From contig OX371224.1 of assembly GCA_947310385.1 (NCBI GenBank), positions 193,062,980 through 193,126,979 of the forward strand: 64,000 bases of DNA, given 5' to 3'. Positions 21,140 through 31,640 of the stretch are shown piece by piece. Every line of letters begins with the position of its first letter. Position 1 is the stretch's first letter. A program made the position numbers and the translations under genes. A model generated the notes under the pieces. That model did no database searches. It was given only the letters and a program-made list of their open reading frames with translations, and had not been told where the DNA came from. The stretch is from Nephrotoma appendiculata. Its lineage: Eukaryota > Arthropoda > Insecta > Diptera > Tipulidae.

Positions 21140-21837
21140 TTACACATTCGCCACAGAAGGGAAGACTTTAAGCATGCATTGATCTGCCGGTGTTGATCGT
21201 AGAACCACAGGCAATATTTGACGAAAATCGCCTGATAATAATATCAATACACCACCAAAAATTTCTTGATTCTGACGTAGATCTTGCATTGTACGGTGTA
21301 ATGCTTCCAGCAATTTTTTATGCGTCATTGTGCATTCATCCAAAAGAATAATTGCTGCTTGTTGCAAAACTTTTGCCATCGCAGAATTTCTTGAAATATT
21401 GCACGTGGGATGTTCAATCACCTGTTAATTTGAGAATAATTATATTTTACAATAATATCGATTAAATTTTAAAGTGATCAAACAATAAATATAAGCACAC
21501 CTGCACGCACATCCAACGGCAATTTTAATGCAGAGTGCGCTGTTTGTCCACCATCCAATAGAATAGCAGCGATTCCCGATGAAGCAAGTGCCAATGCAAT
21601 TTTTCGTTGTGATCGAATGGCTGCCAAAATCAGTGATATCACAAATGTTTTTCCCGTACCACCAGGCGCCTCCAAAAAATATAATACACCGACTTCATTT
21701 TGTACAGCTTGCATGATGGTATCATAGACATGTTTTTGATGGTCATTTAATTTGGGAATTGAATGTTCCCAAATGTTTGCAATTCATTGGGATCATACTG
21801 TTGTTCACGTTGCAAATTTCTTCTTTTTGAATGTTAA
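21140..21837 (-). pseudogene. Helitron PIF1-like helicase domain, partial
   Basis: C-terminal helicase of the Helitron. LNDHQKHVYDTIMQAVQNE leads into the ATP-binding Walker A motif APGGTGKTF (about 21660). Then come SSGIAAILLDGGQTAHSALK, the Walker B segment IILLDECTM (about 21350) and motif III GDFRQILPVV (about 21210). A stop and an intron-like gap separate the two open parts at 21420-21480. The rest of the helicase (motifs IV-VI) is missing beyond 21140. PIF1 helicases of this type unwind DNA 5' to 3' during rolling-circle transposition. Confidence 0.85.
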
Positions 21838-21838
21838 T

Positions 21839-21875
<37 letters not shown>

Positions 21876-21947
21876 TTTGAATATGTGCAGATTATTATTA
21901 AGTTTTTCTTGTAATAAATAAAGTAGATTTAAGTACATTCAAATACG

Positions 21948-21988
<41 letters not shown>

Positions 21989-22083
21989 TATTTTCTAAAT
22001 AAATTATAATAAAACATGTAATGTAAATATAAATAAATAAATAAAATAAATAAATAAATAAATAAATAAATAAAAAAAAAATT
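21838..22083. repeat. Low-complexity insert in the Helitron
   Basis: A run of more than 30 T begins at about 21841 and a run of more than 30 A at about 21950. They bracket a 75-base unique part whose edges (ACATTTGAAT and ATTCAAATAC) are inverted. A (TAAA)n stretch follows at 22029-22075. Helitron coding sequence stops on one side and resumes on the other, so this is an insertion or expansion inside it. Confidence 0.7.
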
Positions 22084-24095
22084 CTCGATCATGCAAATAA
22101 ATCATGCATTGGACGATTGGGTGGTGATAAACCATATTGCCCTAATGCTTTATTTGCAATTGTTAGGCACATATATTCAATCGCTATCAATGCGTCATTA
22201 TACATTTCCAATGAAATCAGCAAATCAGCGTTTCTTGTGTGATGACGCATTCCAATCAAATAGTCTTCTGCCATAAAATCTTTGTATTTATTCCACAATT
22301 CAAGTGGATTTGATGGAAAACATGTTGATATGATTATGTCATATAACATACGTATTTGATGTGGAGAAGAAGCAATCGGTGCATCATGAAGCGTTAAATC
22401 CCAATGCTGCAAAAAAAAACACCCGGATGGCCATCAACAGATGTTCCTTGTTTACGTCGTTGCCATTTATTTGCAGTCCAAGTGAAATAATGCGTTATAT
22501 CTGAATACAGCAACGTTCTGGCAAGTTCATCGCTTGCACACAGTTGAAAGAATGCAGTTAATGTTGTTGTTCTCTGCTGTACATTTGCATCGGTAAAATA
22601 CACACGCTGGCCATTTTTAAGATGAACAGCCAAATGAATAACAGCAGGATACCGCTCATGAATTGGAAATAAATAAATTCTCAAAAGAGCTTCGTTAGTG
22701 CTAATATAGTGCCCTATTTGATATTGGGCGATTTCATCATTGCTATTGTCACCAGCTACTCCAAAAACAGCCATATCACTGCCTTTATTCACATATTTAC
22801 AAATGTATTTAATCGACTTCACAGACTTACAGTACTCAACATTTATGTGAGCCTGAAATACTTTTGATAATAGTGGAGAATAAGGCACAATCCAACGATT
22901 CATGTCTTGATTCGTTCACGAACTTGAAATGAATGTCGAATGTCTTGATTGCGTATTTTAATTATTGTTGTATGGCCATTATCCTCCGGTGACCGACGTC
23001 GGTACAACGCGTATCCGTTGTCACCTGTAATTGTATCAGAAGTTAATGCTCTTGGATACCGTTTTGTACATTTTCCATCGATCATGCATGGTATGAATTC
23101 ACATTTATTTGACCGCAAGGGCCATGGATCCTATTTTTCGTGACAACTTCAAATAACTCTGGATCGCTGATTTCATCTGGAATTTCAGCTGATATAATGT
23201 TATCAATTTGATCGGGTGTTATTTTACGAACCAGCCATATCAAGATGTGCGCGTGCGGCAGCCCTCTCTTTTGCCATTCAATCTAATACATCCAGCAACG
23301 CACCTCTCCAAAAATTCGCAATTTGATAATCAAATCCATCAATGCTTTTACTTTCTGTCGAAATACACGTGCTGTTATATCGTGTCGATCTGTTGGATTC
23401 TGACCATCAAATAAATTGTTTTTTATTTCAGCTCACTGTGGATTGCATGTGAATGTTATGAATATGGGACGACCATATTTGCGAACATATGACATTGCAT
23501 CTTACGTATATTCGTGCATGTGGCGCGGACTGCCAACATATGTCGATGGTAATATTGTTAAACGTCCGATATCATTAACATTACCATCATTCACTATTGC
23601 ATCTCGCAAGTGTATGTATTCTTGCGATCGCAATTTGGCTTGATTGAATCGACGGTAATTAAGGCGTTCTGCTTCAATTTTTGCATACATGTCAACAGCG
23701 TATTGGTGGAAAAGTTTGGCCACATCGCATATTAAAGTTGTCTTCTTGTGGGCGAATCTCGAATTTATACGAATAATAATTCATCTTACTAACTTTTTTT
23801 TCTACCTCACGACCTATGATGAATACATTATCAAAAAATTAAAATCATGTCTTCTTGTTTTGAAATAAATAAATTGAATTCATATATATTTTACCGGTTC
23901 GTGGATCTATCATTGGTATATTGGTATGGTAGCCGTCGTCCCCTTTCCAGTGCAATAATGGATATTGTAATGCATCATAGCTACGGTGAAGCTCTGAAAC
24001 ACGCCGTAATTCTTCATTTCTTCGATGTAGCACAATATCGCGAGATTGAAACTGGTCTCCAACAATTACAATAGCCACTTCATCAATTGTTGTTG
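22084..24095 (-). pseudogene. Helitron Rep/helicase-like middle region, decayed
   Basis: Read on the minus strand from 24095: DEVAIVIVGDQ, THR-like HRSYDALQYPLLHW and DDGYHTNIPMIDPRTG (24090-23870). Then QYAVDMYAKIEAERLNYRRF and IGRLTILPSTYVGSPRHMHE (23720-23505), which fit the Helitron N-terminal/Rep domain. Near 23240-23270 the frame gives KRGLPHAHILIWL, containing the paired histidines of the HUH replication-initiator motif. Further on are CKYVNKGSDMA and VYFTDANVQQRTTTLTAFF (22810-22540), then LHDAPIASSPHQIRMLYDII (22390-22330). The frame is broken at several points. The Rep part nicks and joins single strands during rolling-circle transposition; this copy cannot. Confidence 0.85.
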
Positions 24096-24554
24096 TTAAT
24101 AATAATAATAATAATTCCCAACGACCTATTACCCCTCCCAACCGCGCGCGGGGTGTCTCCATCTCAAGCGGGAAAATTTGTATTAGTATAAAAATCAAAT
24201 CTGATTATTAAGAGGCAAACTAGGCGAACAACTAAGCAAAACGATACCCGTCGCGGACGGAAGGCGAACAGAGGTTGAGTCTGCTTAGTACAAGCAGATT
24301 AAAATTGAAAAATATAGCAATCAACTGATAAAATTTCATAAAATTTGATAAATAAAACAAAATAAAATGTAACAAAACAAAATGTTATAAAAGTTATAAA
24401 ATATTAAAGGCCAAACCAGTCAAGTTAAATAAAAAAGTTGTTTTAAAGTGCGTTTCGTCATATTAAAATCAACGAAGTGGGAGTATTGATTAGCCTCGTG
24501 AAGCATCCTAGATACAGGTTCATTTTTACCATAGTCAGTCCTATGATGGTCGAT

Positions 24555-27135
24555 TCAACACATAGGTACCAATCTCAAGGCCCGTGAATTAAAATTTAGA
24601 TTGATTTTTCCTAAGAGGAAAGGAGAGTCGGTACTGCCGGTTAGCAATTGATGAATAAAAACCACGTCTGCAACAACCCTGCGCCTACAAAGTGGTTGTA
24701 AATCAATTAGCTTGAGGCGATCTAGGTATGGAGGCAGGTGAAACATGTCCACCCACGGTAGCCCGCGTAAAGCAAAGCGAAGAAATCTACGCTGAACTAC
24801 TTCAATCCTTTTTATGTGAACCACATGATAAGGCGACCACACCTGGCAAGCATACTCGAGCAGGGGACGAACGAATGTTAAATAGAGAGCCTTCGTAACA
24901 TAAGGATCGTCGAATTCTTTCGACCAACGCTTAATGAAACCGAGCGCAGCGTTACCTTGATTGACAATGCGATCGACGTGATTTCTGAAGTTCAATTCGC
25001 TGTCACAAATCACCCCCAGATCACGAACAGAACTAGCTCTGGTAACGGCATCGTTGTTAATATAATAGTCACGTAAATCTGTTTGTAAATCTTCATGCCA
25101 TCAGCGTATATAGATATAGTTGAATTTTTAATTAAACATGCAACGTCGTTAATAGACAGAATGAAAAAAAATCGGCCCAGATGGCTGCCTTGGGGCACTC
25201 CAGATGTTGCTGAGAAATGAGCTGATACTGATGTCCTAAACAGAACTTGATAAATACGGTCTTTAAGATAAGAGCCCACCCAACGGAGAAATTGTGGGGG
25301 AAAGCCAAGAGCCCTGAGCTTAAACAAAATAACTTTATGGGAAATCCTGTCAAACGCCTTGCTGAAATCGGTCAAGATAACATCGACCTCATTCCCTGCT
25401 TCAATCATGTTTAATGTTTGTGAAGTGAATTCCACAAGGTTTGTGGTCGTGGAGCGAGCTTTGAGAAAACCATGCTGATTGTCGGAAAACAACGGTTTAC
25501 AATAAAAGTACAATGAATCATATATAATACTTTCAAGCAGCTTGGGAATACAAGATAACTTTGCAATCGGCCTGTAATTACAAATGTCTGATTTGGAGCC
25601 GTTCTTATGGATCGGAACTATAAAGGAACTTTTCCAAATAGATGGGAAAATTCCAAGTGAAAGCGACTTTTGGAAAAGTGCCGTCAGCGGCTGAGCAAGA
25701 ATATCACTGCAGTTTTTTAGGACGATGGATGGTAGACCGTCAGGATCAGGTGAAAAATCATCTTTAAGTTTGGAAATCTTTTGTACCACGGATTCGTAAT
25801 CGATTTGAATGGAAGTTAGTGTTGTTTGAACACAGTTATTCATGTGTATAAAGTAATCTTCATCGGGTTCAAAATCACTGTTTGCAAAAGCCAGACTGAA
25901 AAAGTTAGCAAAATGATTTGTTACGATTTTAGGATCATTAGAGGAATGATCTTTATACTTCAGAGTGGGAGGGTATCCGTCGGATTTTTTCTTCAAATTA
26001 ACAACCGCCAAAAACTCCTAGGATCAGCGATAATATTGGATTGCATGAGTCTGATGTAATTCCCATAAAGTTCGTCCGATAAACTACTGAAATCATTATA
26101 ACTAATCAAATAGTTAGAGTGATCAGATTCCGATTTAGTTCTTAGAAATCTTTGCCAAAGTTTGTTTCTACGGTTGCGTAATCCTCGTAATTCGCTATTA
26201 TACCAAGGAGGTGATGGCGATACAGTTTTTTTGCGAGTATACGGAATGGATTGTTCAAAACAATCAAAAACTACGGAATAAAAATTTACAGTTTGTGTTT
26301 CTATGTCATTATTATCATTCAAAATGGTGTCAAAGTTGATATTTGACAATAAATCATTAAGTTTCACAAAGTCGGCCTTACGAAAATTAAAACATGGCGG
26401 AGTTTCGACATTAAAACTGCCTTGCTCCAGACAAAATGTAATTAAAATGGGAGGATGGTATACATCTATGGCACAAAGGATGAGATTGGTGTCCGATTCG
26501 ACGCTATTGTTGGTACCAGATGAAAATACCAAACCGAGCTGTCTGTTCAAACTGTTCTTAACGTTGCTGATCTGAAATAATCCAGAGTTCAACATATTAT
26601 CAGTAAATAAAGCTACTTTGGTGGTTAGTACATTCGACGCATCATAATGAGTGTTATCGTCTGAATAGTCCCATTTCAGACCGGGGAGATTAAAATAACC
26701 CACGACAAAGATGTCATCTTGAGTATCCATCAGGTCAAAGATGAAGTCAACAGCGTTAGTAAGAAGCTGATAGCTTACGACCTGGCTAAGTGGGCGAATA
26801 TAGCAACATAAAATAAAAACATTACTTTTATTATTCTTTATTTTGACGCATATTAACTCGATATTAGCAGTGTTGGGAATGGTAACAATTGTACTATCAA
26901 AATTGATGTGCACTGCAATAAGAACCCCTCTGCCTGTTAAATTTGTGTTAGGGCAGTAAAAACCATCTTTGCGGAAGACGTTGAAATCCGAGGAAAAAAA
27001 CTCGTTACTGTTGAAATCACTGTTCAAGTTAGTCTCTGTGAGTGCAAAAATATCAAATGGAAGTCTTTGAACTGCTGAAAAAACGGCGTGAGATTTAGTT
27101 CTAAGTCCCCTTACATTCTGGTAGTAGAGGGACAA
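24555..27135 (-). pseudogene. LINE ORF2: endonuclease and reverse transcriptase, inactive
   Basis: Apurinic-type endonuclease at 27135-26100, with YYQNVRGLRTK, LTETNL and TGRGVLIAV. The usual GDFN active-site motif reads GYFN (about 26705), a loss of the catalytic Asp. The reverse transcriptase follows at about 26010-24555, with FIVPIHKNGSKSDICNYRPI, LTDFSKAFDRISH and SGVPQGSHLG. The polymerase motif reads YADGMK instead of YADDMK (about 25100). Soon after it a deletion jumps to VTRASSVRDLGVICDSELNF, removing most of the connecting region. The thumb and C-terminal part (LPPYLDRLKLIDLQPL) remains to 24555. These enzymes nick target DNA and copy the LINE RNA into it; this copy has lost both activities. 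Confidence 0.88.
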
Positions 27136-28029
27136 GCGTTTAAGTTTTTTGGCTCTGCTATGTTATTATTATTATTTCGGAGATCGACAAATTCTTTAAG
27201 ATAAGTTGTTTCGGTCCATGATTCAGAGGAGAGCAACGTATCAAACACAGCTTCAGGGATCATTAATTTAAACGAAGCAACTTGTCCATTGAACCGGGAT
27301 ATATTTTTACATTTGATACTTTGTCCCTGGATGTTATGCCGCTTCAATATAGAATTAGCAAGTGATATAACATCGGCGTTAGTTGTGTTGTTACACAATC
27401 TGGATACAAATATAAATTTCGGTTTAGGGACTGCTCTAAGGATACATGGCGGATTAGCATTGCTGCAAGAACTGTGTTGAGAGTTGCTGGAGTTGGTATT
27501 AATATTAGCAGGAACTATATGGGGTAAAGGGGTTGGGCTGTTATTTGAATGGCTGACAGCTGTGGCAGGAAAAAGTTCCTGTTGAAGACTCAGAATATTA
27601 GCGCGATCTGTAATTACAGCAGGTTTGTGAATTAAAAGTGAATTCGTTAGATCATGGCAAGCATCACTGGTAGTTCTCAGTTCCTTCTCAAGTCGCACGA
27701 ATAGCGATTCATCAATGGGTTTACTCGAGCTGGTATCTGCAGTAGTACATGCTGATATACGAGTATTAAATTCGTTAGATAGCCTGATAATTAAATCAGT
27801 ATTCGAAGCAAGATGTTTATTGATGAGCATATTGTTATTAATGTTGTCAGTTGTGAGTTGATTGGTGTGTTGGATTTTGGTCAAATTGTTCTTGATACCA
27901 GAAACAATTGATTCAACCTTATTACTGATCGCTTCATTAATGATCAAATCGAAATTGTCAATAAACTTACTAATTTTCGCGAAATACTTTTCGTTGCCTA
28001 AATTAGAAAGTGCGATAGAATTGGTATTA
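27111..28029 (-). pseudogene. LINE ORF1 protein, 5' end replaced
   Basis: About 300 codons upstream of, and overlapping by 25 bases, the endonuclease frame. It is rich in Asn/Ser/Thr with a likely coiled region (SNKVESIVSGIKNNLTKIQ). The C-terminal part, FIFVSRLCNNTTNADVISLA followed by FNGQVASFKLMIP, looks like the RNA-recognition-type fold of Jockey-group ORF1 proteins, which package the RNA. The frame continues upstream of 28029 only because element A happens to be open. The true N-terminus is lost or lies beyond A. Confidence 0.7.
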
Positions 28030-28458
28030 CACTGAGAAAAATTTTGGTTTGTAAAATTAAAAAACGAAGTTTTTAATTTCTCAAAGTTATAAATTTTTTT
28101 GAATTTCAAAAGTATTTTTTTGAAATTAAATGAAATTTTTGCAAACTAATAAAAAGCTTTTTTATTTTAAAAACATATTTTGTAAAATAATTTATAAAAT
28201 ACTTTTTAGATTTAAAAAGTTTATTTATTTAAACTTAATAATTTATTTCAAAAGAAGTGTTTTAACATTTAAAAACATTTTTTTTGATAATAATGACAAA
28301 TTATGAAAATGTTTATATTTATTGTTTTGCCAGAAATCCCGTTATATTATTTTTCAATTCGTCTATATTTTATTTTAAAGTTTTTTCGGCTATTTATATA
28401 ATTCGCCAAATCGATATGTTCTTGTGTTATACTAAAGGTATGAAGGTTTGACTGACTA

Positions 28459-29293
28459 AAGCTATAACCAGCGAGTTTGTAAGAAATTTAAGTAACAAAG
28501 CGACATCTGAAAAATGTATGTTTATTGACATTACTGACCAGCGAAACTCAAAGTACTTTTCGTTCAGTTTCGTTAAATTTGAATTGTCATTTAGCAATCT
28601 GTAACACGAGCGAAAATTATCGCACAAACTGAAGGAAACGTCAAAATTGTATATTTGAAAATGCGGTATGTTGGTATGTTTACATTTTTATAATTTATGT
28701 GTACAAATATTTATTTATATGTATTTTAATAATTTAAATAATATTTTAGGTACATTTTTCATCAGCTCTTTTCAGCTCAATAGATTCCGATTGTTCACCA
28801 ACATTTGTGGCCGCACAAGGTCTTTCAGCATGTTAAAAACCTCACATGTCATGCGAATGTGGATAAAAAATTGCTTTTGACAATTCTTAATTTATAAAAT
28901 CGTTACCTATAATAAATTATGTACATATACCTCTAAATACTCGTAGTTACATTTATTGTATTTAGTTATATGTAAATACCTTCTAATATCCGAATCTGTC
29001 TCTTGTGCGATTTATTTTTCGTACCAGCAAGACTATTTTTTTATTATTTTTGCCCCTTCGCCTTTTAAATAGGGTAAGAAGCTGCTCAATTTTCCAAAAT
29101 AGATTCATTTTTGATGAAAATCGTGGTGTGGTTAATTTGTTATTTTGCAGATTGACATTTAAAAATTCAATTGACAATAATAATCGTGTTACAGATTCGC
29201 TGGTCAAACTGTCAAATATTCTGTAACAAAACGTTCTCGTTAAATTCTGTAAGGTTTCGTTACTGACTCTTACAGACTCGCTGGTTATAGCTT
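28459..29293. mobile_element. Inverted-repeat insert inside copy A
   Basis: AAGCTATAACCAGCGAG at 28459-28475 is matched by its exact complement at 29277-29293. Subterminal blocks also pair, for example TGTAACACGAG near 28601 with CTCGT/GTTACAG near 29188. Copy B lacks this 835-bp segment. No coding sequence or clear target duplication is seen. Confidence 0.7.
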
Positions 29294-29566
29294 AAGTAGA
29301 ACAACTTTCGAACATCAGTACGAAACGAAACCAAACTGCCAAAAAAGAATTTGAGGAGGTTCTGAATTTTTCATTATATTTTTTTAAGGGTTGTGTGTAT
29401 TTTACACAATGACCCTGGGGGTTAAAAACTGGGGAGGGCGAGTAAATTTTCTACTTTTCGTGGTAGATATGTTATGTTCTTATGAGTAGCTGACTCTTTG
29501 GTTTTGCTGACTTTAAGTGAACAGTCGCAAACATTGATTACTTTGATTTAAAAATATTGTGACATA

Positions 29567-29741
29567 CAGTGTATTTTCTTGAGACAATTACAACAACACC
29601 ACAATGGCTAAAGCAAAAACTAAAGCATTTTAGAATTTTGCTTTGGCTGAATGATAATGCAGATTTGCATTAGTTGAAATAGCTGAATAGCGCTGATTCA
29701 ACTAAAGCAAAAATGTTTTAGTTCTCAAGAAAATACGGCTA
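29567..29741. mobile_element. 175-bp MITE inside copy A
   Basis: GTATTTTCTTGAGA (from 29571) pairs with TCTCAAGAAAATAC (29723-29736). TA flanks both sides (29565-29566 and 29742-29743). Copy B has an uninterrupted sequence at this point. It looks like a TA-targeting Tc1/mariner-type MITE. Confidence 0.75.
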
Positions 29742-30054
29742 TAGGTATGTTAAAAAAGAATTATTTAAAAATTAAAATAAATTTTTTAAAACTAACCAAT
29801 AGTTTTTTTATTCCTAAAAAACAATCTCTTAAAATTTAAGAAAACTATTTGACATAAGTAAGGATAGTATTTTTGAAATTTATAAAAACAATTTTTTTAT
29901 TTTTATAAACAAATTTGGTAAAAACATTTATTTTAAAAATAAAAAGATTATTCTTTTGATTTTAAAAACGAGACTTTTCGCCTAAAAAATATATGTATAT
30001 TTTTTAGATTTTATATGTATATTTTTTTATTTTTACTGGTTTTTTTTCTCAGTG

Positions 30055-30196
30055 AGCAGCGATGCAGTCGTCGTTAAATCGTCTCGCATGCTCGCCAAAG
30101 GGCGTTTTGTCAGCCCTGATAACGATTCTGTGACATCAGATGGCATACGATCGAGAGCGGTTTTAAACAATCGAATTAATTCATTGTGCTGATGTA
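30055..30196 (-). pseudogene. Helitron fragment between elements A and B
   Basis: On the minus strand this short piece reads QHNELIRLF, TALDRMPSD and, in a shifted frame, ARRFN. These are consecutive Helitron landmarks that link the block at 31189-31640 to the one at 24095. The last bases next to copy A (GACGACTGCATCGCTGCT in reverse) are not Helitron and may be the LINE 5' edge. Confidence 0.75.
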
Positions 30197-31186
30197 CACT
30201 GAGAAAAAAAAACCAGTAAAAATAAAAAAATATACATATAAAATCAAAAAAATATACATATATTTTTTAGGCGAAAAGTCTCGTTTTTAAAATCAAAAGA
30301 ATAATCTTTTTATTTTTAAAATAAATGTTTTTACCAAATTTGTTTATAAAAATAAAAAAATTGTTTTTATTTTCAAAAATACTTTCCTTACTTATGTCAA
30401 ATAGTTTCTTAAATTTTAAGAGATTGTTTTTAAGAATAAAAAAACTATTGGTTGGTTTTAAAAGATTTATTTTAATTTTTAAATAATTATTTTTTAACAA
30501 ATGTCACGTATTTTTAAATCAAAGTAATTAATGTTTGCGACTGTTCAAGTCAGCAAAACCAAAGGGTCATCTACTCATAAGAACATAACATTTCTACCAC
30601 GAAAAGTATAAAATTAACTCCCCCTCCCCAATTTTTAACCCCCAGGGCCATTGTGTAAAAATACACACAACCCTTACAAAAATATAATGAGAACATCCTC
30701 AAAAAGTTGTTTTACCCAATCAGTACTCATTCGGTTCGAATGACCAAGCTGCAAAAATTCAAACCTTCATACCTTTAGTATAACACAAGTACATATCGAG
30801 TAACGAGTTGGCGAATTATATAAATAGCCGAAAAAACTTTAAAATAAAATATAGACGAATTGAAAAATAATACAACGGGATTCCTGGCAAAACAATAAAT
30901 ATAAAATTTTTCATAAGTTGTCATTATTATCAAAAAAATTGTTTTTAAATGTTAAAAAACTTCTTTTGAAATAAATTATTAAGTTTAAATAAATAAACTT
31001 TTTAAATTTAAAAGTATTTTATAAATTATTTTACAAAATATGTTTTTAAAATAAAAAAACTTTTTATTAGTTTGCAAAAATTTCATTTAATTTCAACAAA
31101 ATACTTTTGAAATTCAAAAAAATTTATAACTTTGAGAAATTAAAAACTTCGTTTTTCAATTTTACAAACCAAAATTTTTCTCAGTG
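30197..31186. mobile_element. CACTGAG element, copy B
   Basis: A 990-bp AT-rich element with ends CACTGAGAAAAA and TTTTTCTCAGTG, flanked by TA on both sides (30195-30196 and 31187-31188). Removing it and one TA restores the Helitron frame LQTFLHQHNEL exactly. This proves both the insertion boundaries and the TA target. It is inverted relative to copy A, so the two could form a kilobase-scale hairpin. No protein is encoded. A TA target suggests Tc1/mariner-driven movement, although CACTG ends also recall CACTA elements. Confidence 0.88.
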
Positions 31187-31188
31187 TA

Positions 31189-31640
31189 AGAATGTTTGAA
31201 GTTCAGAAACAATTTGTCGCCTTTCCCGAGCAGCAATTGCACAATGCCGATCCAATTCACGATTTGCATCTCCGATAAAATAGATTTGCAAAAATTGATG
31301 ATCAGCATCAGGATATGGCAATAAGGAACCAGTTCGATGATAAATCAGACCTTGAATCTGTAATATTTGTGAAATGTAATTAGATGCTGGGTCAGAATTC
31401 TTAAACACATCAAAAAATTGCTGTTCAGATCGCATTTTTCATATGGCATTCTGCATGAGGTAATCACTTTAAACGTCGGCATGAAATTGTCTCTTACAGT
31501 TTTGGTCGCACCAAAAGAAGTCATTTGAAATGCCGTATTGTATTCTTGAATGTGAGACAAAACATGCTTAGACGTTTGCGACGTTCCAAAAATGAACGAA
31601 TGAAGTAGATCGGGGGAGATTCAAATGCTGGCAGCCTCAC
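31189..31640 (-). pseudogene. Helitron N-terminal region, decayed
   Basis: On the minus strand from 31640: LPAFESPPDLLHSFIFG, then HIQEYNTAFQMTSFGATK (about 31555-31500), a frameshift near 31440, then IQGLIYHRTGSLLPYPDADH and FLQIYFIGDA (31355-31270), ending LQTFLH. This is the conserved stretch that precedes the Rep domain in insect Helitrons. Beyond 31640 the match stops. Confidence 0.85.

Larger units (their letters stand above)
24096..28029 (-). mobile_element. Jockey/CR1-group non-LTR retrotransposon
   Basis: A LINE reading on the minus strand: ORF1 (28029-27111), ORF2 endonuclease and reverse transcriptase (27135-24555), a 3' part, and a simple (ATT)n tail at 24096-24117 that abuts the Helitron frame. 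The Helitron is interrupted exactly between its RRFN and TIDEVA blocks. The 5' part of the LINE is separated by element A (28030-30054); about 16 bases past 30054 may be its outermost remnant. The exact clade is uncertain without a tree. Confidence 0.85.
28030..30054. mobile_element. CACTGAG element, copy A, with two inserts
   Basis: The ends are inverted CACTGAGAAAAA (28030) and TTTTTCTCAGTG (30054). The interior is extremely AT-rich with repeated TTTAAAAA-type blocks and codes for nothing. It matches copy B (30197-31186) in opposite orientation over essentially all of B. The extra length comes from inserts at 28459-29293 and 29567-29741. TA precedes the left end (28028-28029), but the right flank is AG, so a target duplication is not clear for this copy. 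Confidence 0.82.
21140..31640 (-). mobile_element. Decayed Helitron, split by later insertions
   Basis: Pieces of one rolling-circle transposon lie in collinear order on the minus strand: 31640-31189, 30194-about 30070, 24095-22084 and 21837-21140. Together they follow the Helitron order: N-terminal domain, replication initiator (Rep), then PIF1-type helicase. The interruptions are the CACTGAG element B (30197-31186), a LINE with its own insert A (24096 to about 30069), and a low-complexity insert (21838-22083). The element's true ends were not located. Frames are broken many times, so it is long dead. Confidence 0.88.

Noticed and set aside
21841..22083. Poly-T and poly-A tracts read as a retroposon tail pair
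   Set aside because: No target duplication and no recognisable body. The TAAA repeats suggest simple-sequence expansion. Left as low-complexity insert.
28030..28109. N-terminal extension of LINE ORF1 starting at 28109
   Set aside because: These codons lie inside the CACTGAG element A, so the apparent Met start is created by the insertion.
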